Part shown: piece after piece, positions 6,234 through 10,017 of the stretch | Position numbering within the stretch: the first letter of the stretch is position 1 | Layout: each line of letters begins with the position of its first letter | Origin: Acidobacteriota bacterium | GTDB taxonomy: Bacteria; Acidobacteriota; Blastocatellia; RBC074 | Reading direction: 5' to 3' | DNA length: 10,017 nucleotides | Assembly (NCBI GenBank): GCA_013140935.1 | Contig: JABFSD010000607.1 | Coordinates: forward strand, 1 to 10,017 | The notes under the pieces: generated by a model | Told to the model about the DNA's origin: nothing | Database searches by the model: none | What the model saw: the letters and a program-made list of their open reading frames with translations, nothing else | Position numbers and translations under genes: made by a program

Positions 6234-6287
6234 GGTGCGCCTGCGTCCCGCAGGCAAGTCGGATCGCCAGCGTCTCGCTGGCTTACC
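6234..6287. repeat. half copy of the 135-bp palindromic repeat (nuoH/nuoJ junction)
   Basis: This stretch matches only the left arm of the 135-bp repeats: GGTGCGCC (6234-6241), hairpin 6239-6245/6249-6255 with loop TCC, then hairpin 6266-6272/6276-6282 with loop TCT. The second hairpin is one base further along than in the full copies. After 6287 the sequence departs and runs straight into the nuoH stop. It looks like a single REP-type arm, or a full element that lost its second arm. Confidence 0.8.
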
Positions 6288-6295
6288 TAAAAGTA

Positions 6296-7360
6296 CTAAT
6301 ATGCAATCAGGGCGATCACCGCCGCCAACAAGATGTTGAACAACGCGGCAGGCAGCAAAAACTTCCAGCCGAAATTCATCAACTGGTCGTAACGCAAACG
6401 CGGCAACGTACCGCGCAACCAGATATACAAAAACAGGAAGAAGAAGACTTTGCCGATGAAATAGAAAATGCCCAGCCACGGGAATTGCGCGACCAGTGGG
6501 CCGTTCCAACCGCCCAGGAACATCACGGTCGCCAGCACCGACACCGTGGTCATATTCACGTATTCAGCCAGAAAGAACAGGGCGAATTTCAACGCGCTGT
6601 ATTCGGTGTGAAAGCCCGCGACTAATTCGGTTTCAGCTTCAGGCAAGTCGAACGGTACGCGATTGGTTTCGGCAATCGCGCTGATGAGATAAATCCAGAA
6701 AGCGATAAAGCCCGTCCCCATTAAACCGAAGATGTTCCAACGCATGCCGCCCCAACCTGATTGCGCTTCGACAATCTTGACCAGATCGAGCGTACCCACT
6801 TGCAAAATCACAGCGACCAGCGAAAGCGACAGCGCGAGTTCGTAACTAATCATTTGCGCCGACGAACGCAGCCCACCCAACAGTGAGTATTTTGAATTCG
6901 ACGCCCAGCCGCCAATCACGATGCCGTATACGCCCAAGCTGGTCAGCGCCAACACGTACATCAACCCGACATTCATGTGCGTGACGTAAAGCGGCACCTT
7001 GATGTTGAGAATCGGAATCGTGACTTCAGGCCCGAACGGATAAACGATCAGCACCATCATCGCCGGAACCAACGATACCGCCGGAGCCGCGATATAAAGC
7101 CATTTGTTGACGGCGAGCGGTACGAGGTCTTCTTTGAAGATGAACTTCAGCAGTTCGGCAAATGGTTGCAACAGGCCGAACGGCCCTACGCGATTCGGCC
7201 CCAAACGGTTTTGAATGACCGCCAGCACCCGCCGTTCGGCATACGTCGTATAGGCTACGACCAGCGTGACGAACAGCCAGAACGCGACCATCTTGATCGA
7301 GGCTTCAACGAGCCACGCGACGTTGGGGTGTAAAAGATTGGTTTTGAGAAACTCTTCCAT
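6296..7360 (-). CDS. nuoH: NADH-quinone oxidoreductase subunit H (NuoH)
   Basis: NuoH is the membrane subunit (ND1 homologue) that forms much of the quinone-binding chamber at the junction of the peripheral and membrane arms. The 354-residue length fits the family (about 320-420). Signature stretches are present: [20 protein letters not shown] (41-60), [14 protein letters not shown] (65-78), [20 protein letters not shown] (149-168), and the quinone-site loop with [20 protein letters not shown] (231-250) followed by HTEYS. The C-terminal motif [17 protein letters not shown] (321-337) is intact. About eight membrane helices are visible. The start ATG is at 7358-7360. The bases directly upstream belong to a palindromic repeat, leaving seven bases between repeat and start and no Shine-Dalgarno sequence. 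Confidence 0.98.
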   Translation of the reverse strand: MEEFLKTNLLHPNVAWLVEASIKMVAFWLFVTLVVAYTTYAERRVLAVIQNRLGPNRVGPFGLLQPFAELLKFIFKEDLVPLAVNKWLYIAAPAVSLVPAMMVLIVYPFGPEVTIPILNIKVPLYVTHMNVGLMYVLALTSLGVYGIVIGGWASNSKYSLLGGLRSSAQMISYELALSLSLVAVILQVGTLDLVKIVEAQSGWGGMRWNIFGLMGTGFIAFWIYLISAIAETNRVPFDLPEAETELVAGFHTEYSALKFALFFLAEYVNMTTVSVLATVMFLGGWNGPLVAQFPWLGIFYFIGKVFFFLFLYIWLRGTLPRLRYDQLMNFGWKFLLPAALFNILLAAVIALIAY

Positions 7361-7367
7361 AACTCGT

Positions 7368-7488
7368 CGTAGCGCAGACTTCAGTCTGCGTCGTAGCGTG
7401 GACTTTAGTCCGCGCGTAATGGTGTGACGATGGCGTGATGCGCGGACTAAAGTCCACGCTACTGTCGCAGACTGAAGTCTGCGCTACG
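7368..7488. repeat. nested palindromic repeat of GCAGACT/GGACT units (nuoG/nuoH junction)
   Basis: Two kinds of unit occur in mirrored order: A (7369-7390), B (7393-7414), spacer, B reverse-complemented (7441-7462), A reverse-complemented (7466-7487). Each unit contains its own small palindrome, CGCAGACTTCAGTCTGCG for A and GGACTTTAGTCC for B, both preceded by GTAGCG. Both outer and inner 22-base arms are perfect reverse complements, so the RNA or single strand can form either four short hairpins or one long cruciform. A further 9-base inverted pair, 7432-7440 with 7490-7498, reaches into the last codons of nuoG. It is unrelated in sequence to the 135-bp repeat. The structure resembles REP doublets; there is no T-run to suggest a terminator. 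Confidence 0.88.
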
Positions 7489-7491
7489 TCA

Positions 7492-9900
7492 TCACGCCGG
7501 AAACACCTTAACCTCGCTCACGTCGGGCGTAAGCATGTTTGAGTGGCGCGTGATCGTCGTGTAGCGCGTCTTTAACCGCACGCCCGCTTGCGCCGTCATT
7601 GCCGCGTTGTCTACGGCAAGGTTGCGATTGATTTGTGCGACTTGCGAAACCAAACGGTCTTTTACGTCGGCAGCGTCAACGCCATTCGGCGCGGGTTGCA
7701 CAATTGCTTTCGCGCCTTCATTCGCCAGTTGGTTGTGCGACAAGCCCGCGTAACCGGCAACGTTTTCGGCAATCTCTTTGAATACGTTTTTGAGTTGTCC
7801 GCCAAAACCGAGGTCAACATTCATCAGCTTGGCAATCGAAGCCGTTACCATCCAGTCGGGACGCGACTGCCCAACCGGCGGAATCGCGCGGCGAACGAAT
7901 TGCACCTGCGAAGCGTTGTTGACCTGCGTGCCTTGCGCTTCGGCAAAGCTGGTCACAGGGAAAACTACGTCGGCGAGTTCGGCGGTCTCGCTCAGGAACA
8001 TGTCTTGAACGACTAAGAAATCGAGCTTGCCGAGTTGCGCGCGAACTGAAGCAGCATCGCCATTGGCTTTCGCCACGAGGTCTTCGCCCGCGACGTAAAG
8101 AGCTTTGATCGAACTGCCTGCCGCGCTCAACATCGCTTTGGCATGCAGACCTTCAGCGCCCAAGCCCATTTGCGTAGCGCCCATCGAATTCGAATATCGC
8201 ACCAACGGCAGGAACGCGAACTTGGTTGCGGTCGTCACACGGTCGGCTCCGACTTTCAGCACCGGATGTTCGACGATGTAAGTGTACGGGTTGTTGTTGA
8301 CCGAAGGCTTTTGCGTAGAGTTCGTCGAACGCACTTCGCGTTGCAACCCGTCAACATAGGCAGCACGCGCCGCCGTAGCCGTCTCCACATTCGCGGGCAA
8401 TACGCTTTCGAGCAGCGATAAGGCTTCGACCGCCGCGCCGCGCAATTCATCGCCGAATACGACAACGACGTTGCCCGCTTCGGCGACGGCTTTGCGAATC
8501 GCTTTTACGTCTTCGGCTTTCACGCCCAACGCAGCGGCTGCGTCATCAACTTTCGCTTCGTCGAGCAACGCTTGAATGATCGCGGCTTCGCTGCCTTCGC
8601 GTACGCGCAAGGCTTTGGTCGCTTGGCGCTCCAACCGCGAAGCGATGGAATTCACCGTGAACAACTGCGCAGACTTTTGGCGCACCGCCCAACGAATCGA
8701 AAACGCCGTCAGCGGATTTTCTTCGTTCGGGTCTGAACCAATCAACAAGATGACATCAGCGTTTTGCAGATGTTCCTGCGTCGCAATCGTCGGCGCTCCG
8801 TGTTTGAAAAACGCTGCGAGATCAACTTCGTCATCGTCGTGATAAAAGTCTGCGTGCTGGCTGTCGAGCGCGTGCGTAGCGAATTTCTTCAGTGCGTATT
8901 GGTCTTCGTTCAACAAGCGCGCGGCTGAAATTACGCCAACGGAATTGGCTCCGTTCGCGGCTTTGATTTCATTCAGCTTGCTTGCCACGAAGCTCAACGC
9001 TTCGTCCCACGTCGTGGGCACGAGCGTGTCGCCGCGCCGAATCATCGGACGTTTCAGGCGTTCCTGGCTGTGAACGTAATCAATCGTGTAACGACCCAGC
9101 GAACACAAGAAATCGTGATTGATGCCTTCGGCAGTGCGTCCGCGTCCATCCCTCGCGACGGTGCGCACAAGTTCCTCGTTGCGCGTACCAGCCAGCATTG
9201 AGCAGCCGTCTGAACAGAAGTTGCAAACCGTCGGAACTTGTTTCAAATCCCACGGGCGCGCGACGTATTTATAAGGCACATGCAACAACGTGCCGGTCGG
9301 GCAAACGTCTACGCACTTGCCGCAATCGGAGCATTCGACCCATCCGCTAAACGCGCTGATGATTGTTGAAGCGCCGCGATTCAGCACGGTGATGGCGTTT
9401 TCATCCATCCATTCTTCACACACGCGCGTGCAGCGTTTGCAAGTCACACAACGTTGCGGGTCGTTGTAAATGAAAGGCGAAATCTGGCGTTCGAGTTCCA
9501 CTTCCTTGTCGTCGTATTGCGACCGCGTGCGGTCTTCGCCATAGCCGAAGGTCTGATCCTGCAATTCGCACTCGCCCGCGCGGTCGCATACCGGGCAATC
9601 AACCGGATGGTTGGCGAGCAGAAACTCGACCATCGCCGCCCGTACGCTTTCGACTTCTTCCGACTTGGTCGTGACGACCATGCCTTCAGAAACCGGCATG
9701 GTGCAGGCCGTTTGCAGCTTGGGAATTTTCGGATTGTCTACGCGCACGACGCACATGCGGCACGAAGCCTGTGGCGTCAGTCCGCGAAAGTGGCAAAAGC
9801 GCGGCAAATAAGTGCCGTGCATCTCGCACGCTTCAATCAGCAACTCGCCCTTGGGAGCGGTCACTTCTTTTCCATCAATTGTCAGCTTGACTGTTTCCAT
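7492..9900 (-). CDS. nuoG: NADH-quinone oxidoreductase subunit G (NuoG), Fe-S subunit
   Basis: NuoG is the large iron-sulfur subunit of the Complex I peripheral arm, passing electrons from NuoE/F towards the quinone. In its 802 residues the order is: [2Fe-2S] domain with Cys36, Cys47, Cys50 and Cys66 (cluster N1b); His98, Cys102, Cys105 and Cys111 (N5, the His-ligated cluster); Cys151, Cys154, Cys157 and Cys200 with Cys161, Cys190, Cys193 and Cys196 (N4-type ferredoxin region); then Cys226, Cys229, Cys233 and Cys266, matching the ligands of the extra cluster N7 found only in some bacteria. From about 280 on comes a molybdopterin-oxidoreductase-like domain, which in NuoG is structural. The start METVKLTIDG at 9898-9900 fits the beginning of the ferredoxin fold. 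Just upstream is a T-run but no Shine-Dalgarno sequence. nuoH follows after 131 bp. Confidence 0.97.
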   Translation of the reverse strand: METVKLTIDGKEVTAPKGELLIEACEMHGTYLPRFCHFRGLTPQASCRMCVVRVDNPKIPKLQTACTMPVSEGMVVTTKSEEVESVRAAMVEFLLANHPVDCPVCDRAGECELQDQTFGYGEDRTRSQYDDKEVELERQISPFIYNDPQRCVTCKRCTRVCEEWMDENAITVLNRGASTIISAFSGWVECSDCGKCVDVCPTGTLLHVPYKYVARPWDLKQVPTVCNFCSDGCSMLAGTRNEELVRTVARDGRGRTAEGINHDFLCSLGRYTIDYVHSQERLKRPMIRRGDTLVPTTWDEALSFVASKLNEIKAANGANSVGVISAARLLNEDQYALKKFATHALDSQHADFYHDDDEVDLAAFFKHGAPTIATQEHLQNADVILLIGSDPNEENPLTAFSIRWAVRQKSAQLFTVNSIASRLERQATKALRVREGSEAAIIQALLDEAKVDDAAAALGVKAEDVKAIRKAVAEAGNVVVVFGDELRGAAVEALSLLESVLPANVETATAARAAYVDGLQREVRSTNSTQKPSVNNNPYTYIVEHPVLKVGADRVTTATKFAFLPLVRYSNSMGATQMGLGAEGLHAKAMLSAAGSSIKALYVAGEDLVAKANGDAASVRAQLGKLDFLVVQDMFLSETAELADVVFPVTSFAEAQGTQVNNASQVQFVRRAIPPVGQSRPDWMVTASIAKLMNVDLGFGGQLKNVFKEIAENVAGYAGLSHNQLANEGAKAIVQPAPNGVDAADVKDRLVSQVAQINRNLAVDNAAMTAQAGVRLKTRYTTITRHSNMLTPDVSEVKVFPA

Positions 9901-9943
9901 ATCTTAAAAAAAGCCGTACCACCAAAATCGCCTGCTTCGGCGC

Positions 9944-9972
9944 ATATCAAAATCTAACTGAAGCCTTTGCAA
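9944..9972 (-). promoter_or_regulatory. weak candidate promoter upstream of nuoG
   Basis: On the minus strand TTGCAA (9967-9972) is followed after 17 bases by TGATAT (9944-9949), a loose match to the vegetative -35/-10 pattern in a stretch more AT-rich than the surrounding genes. Transcription would start near 9937, about 37 bases before the nuoG ATG. The match is poor (roughly four and three of six positions). The same stretch also contains an open frame to the window edge that stops at 9904-9906, so an upstream gene running into nuoG is not excluded. Confidence 0.2.
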
Positions 9973-10017
9973 ATAAAAGTCTTTATTGTTTTCAATGTAG
10001 GTTGACCGCTGATGACG

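Noticed and set aside
9904..9943. Possible intrinsic terminator before nuoG (GCCG...CGGC followed by seven T)
   Set aside because: The stem has only four clear base pairs with a loop of about twenty bases, too weak to support a terminator call.
9904..10017. Open minus-strand frame reaching the window edge, ending three bases before the nuoG ATG
   Set aside because: A frame of 37 codons is not unusual by chance, the translation (ending MRRSRRFWWYGFF) is not recognisable, and the stretch is AT-rich like intergenic DNA. It could still be the tail of an upstream gene.

Overview
The window carries the distal part of a bacterial nuo operon (proton-pumping NADH:quinone oxidoreductase, respiratory Complex I). 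All genes lie on the minus strand, so transcription runs from high to low coordinates: nuoG (7492-9900), nuoH (6296-7360), nuoJ (5617-6222), nuoK (5094-5459), nuoL (2904-4982), nuoM (417-1976) and the 5' end of nuoN (1-272, running off the window). Gene content, the seven-gene order and the ligand and proton-channel residues make these calls firm. nuoI, normally between nuoH and nuoJ, is missing: that junction is only 73 bp and holds a repeat. Nothing recognisable as nuoF lies in the 117 bases upstream of nuoG.

The organism is a moderately GC-rich bacterium. The general look (GC-rich palindromic intergenic repeats, small type II toxin-antitoxin modules, Ala/His-rich linkers in NuoL) reminds me of Acidobacteriota, perhaps Blastocatellia. 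That is an impression, not a demonstration.

The striking feature is the junctions. In a typical nuo operon neighbouring genes overlap or lie a few bases apart; here every junction is expanded. G/H (131 bp) holds a nested palindrome of GCAGACTTCAGTCTGC-type units. H/J (73 bp) holds a half copy, and J/K (157 bp) and M/N (144 bp) hold full copies, of a 135-bp repeat that is an imperfect palindrome of four small hairpins and ends in GGTGCGCC/GGCGCACC. K/L (111 bp) holds a different repeat built of CACTAGC-like units. L/M (927 bp) holds an apparently intact RelE/ParE-type toxin-antitoxin pair and a second, frameshifted antitoxin-like gene. The insertions are all outside the reading frames, and most nuo starts have no visible Shine-Dalgarno sequence, in contrast to the antitoxin genes.

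Together NuoG (peripheral arm, Fe-S clusters), NuoH (quinone-site membrane subunit) and NuoJ, K, L, M and N (proton-translocating membrane arm) account for about half of the 14 subunits. The window is best read as a conserved respiratory operon whose gaps have been colonised by REP/REPIN-like palindromes and a toxin-antitoxin cassette. I see no CRISPR array, tRNA, rRNA, transposase or phage gene.
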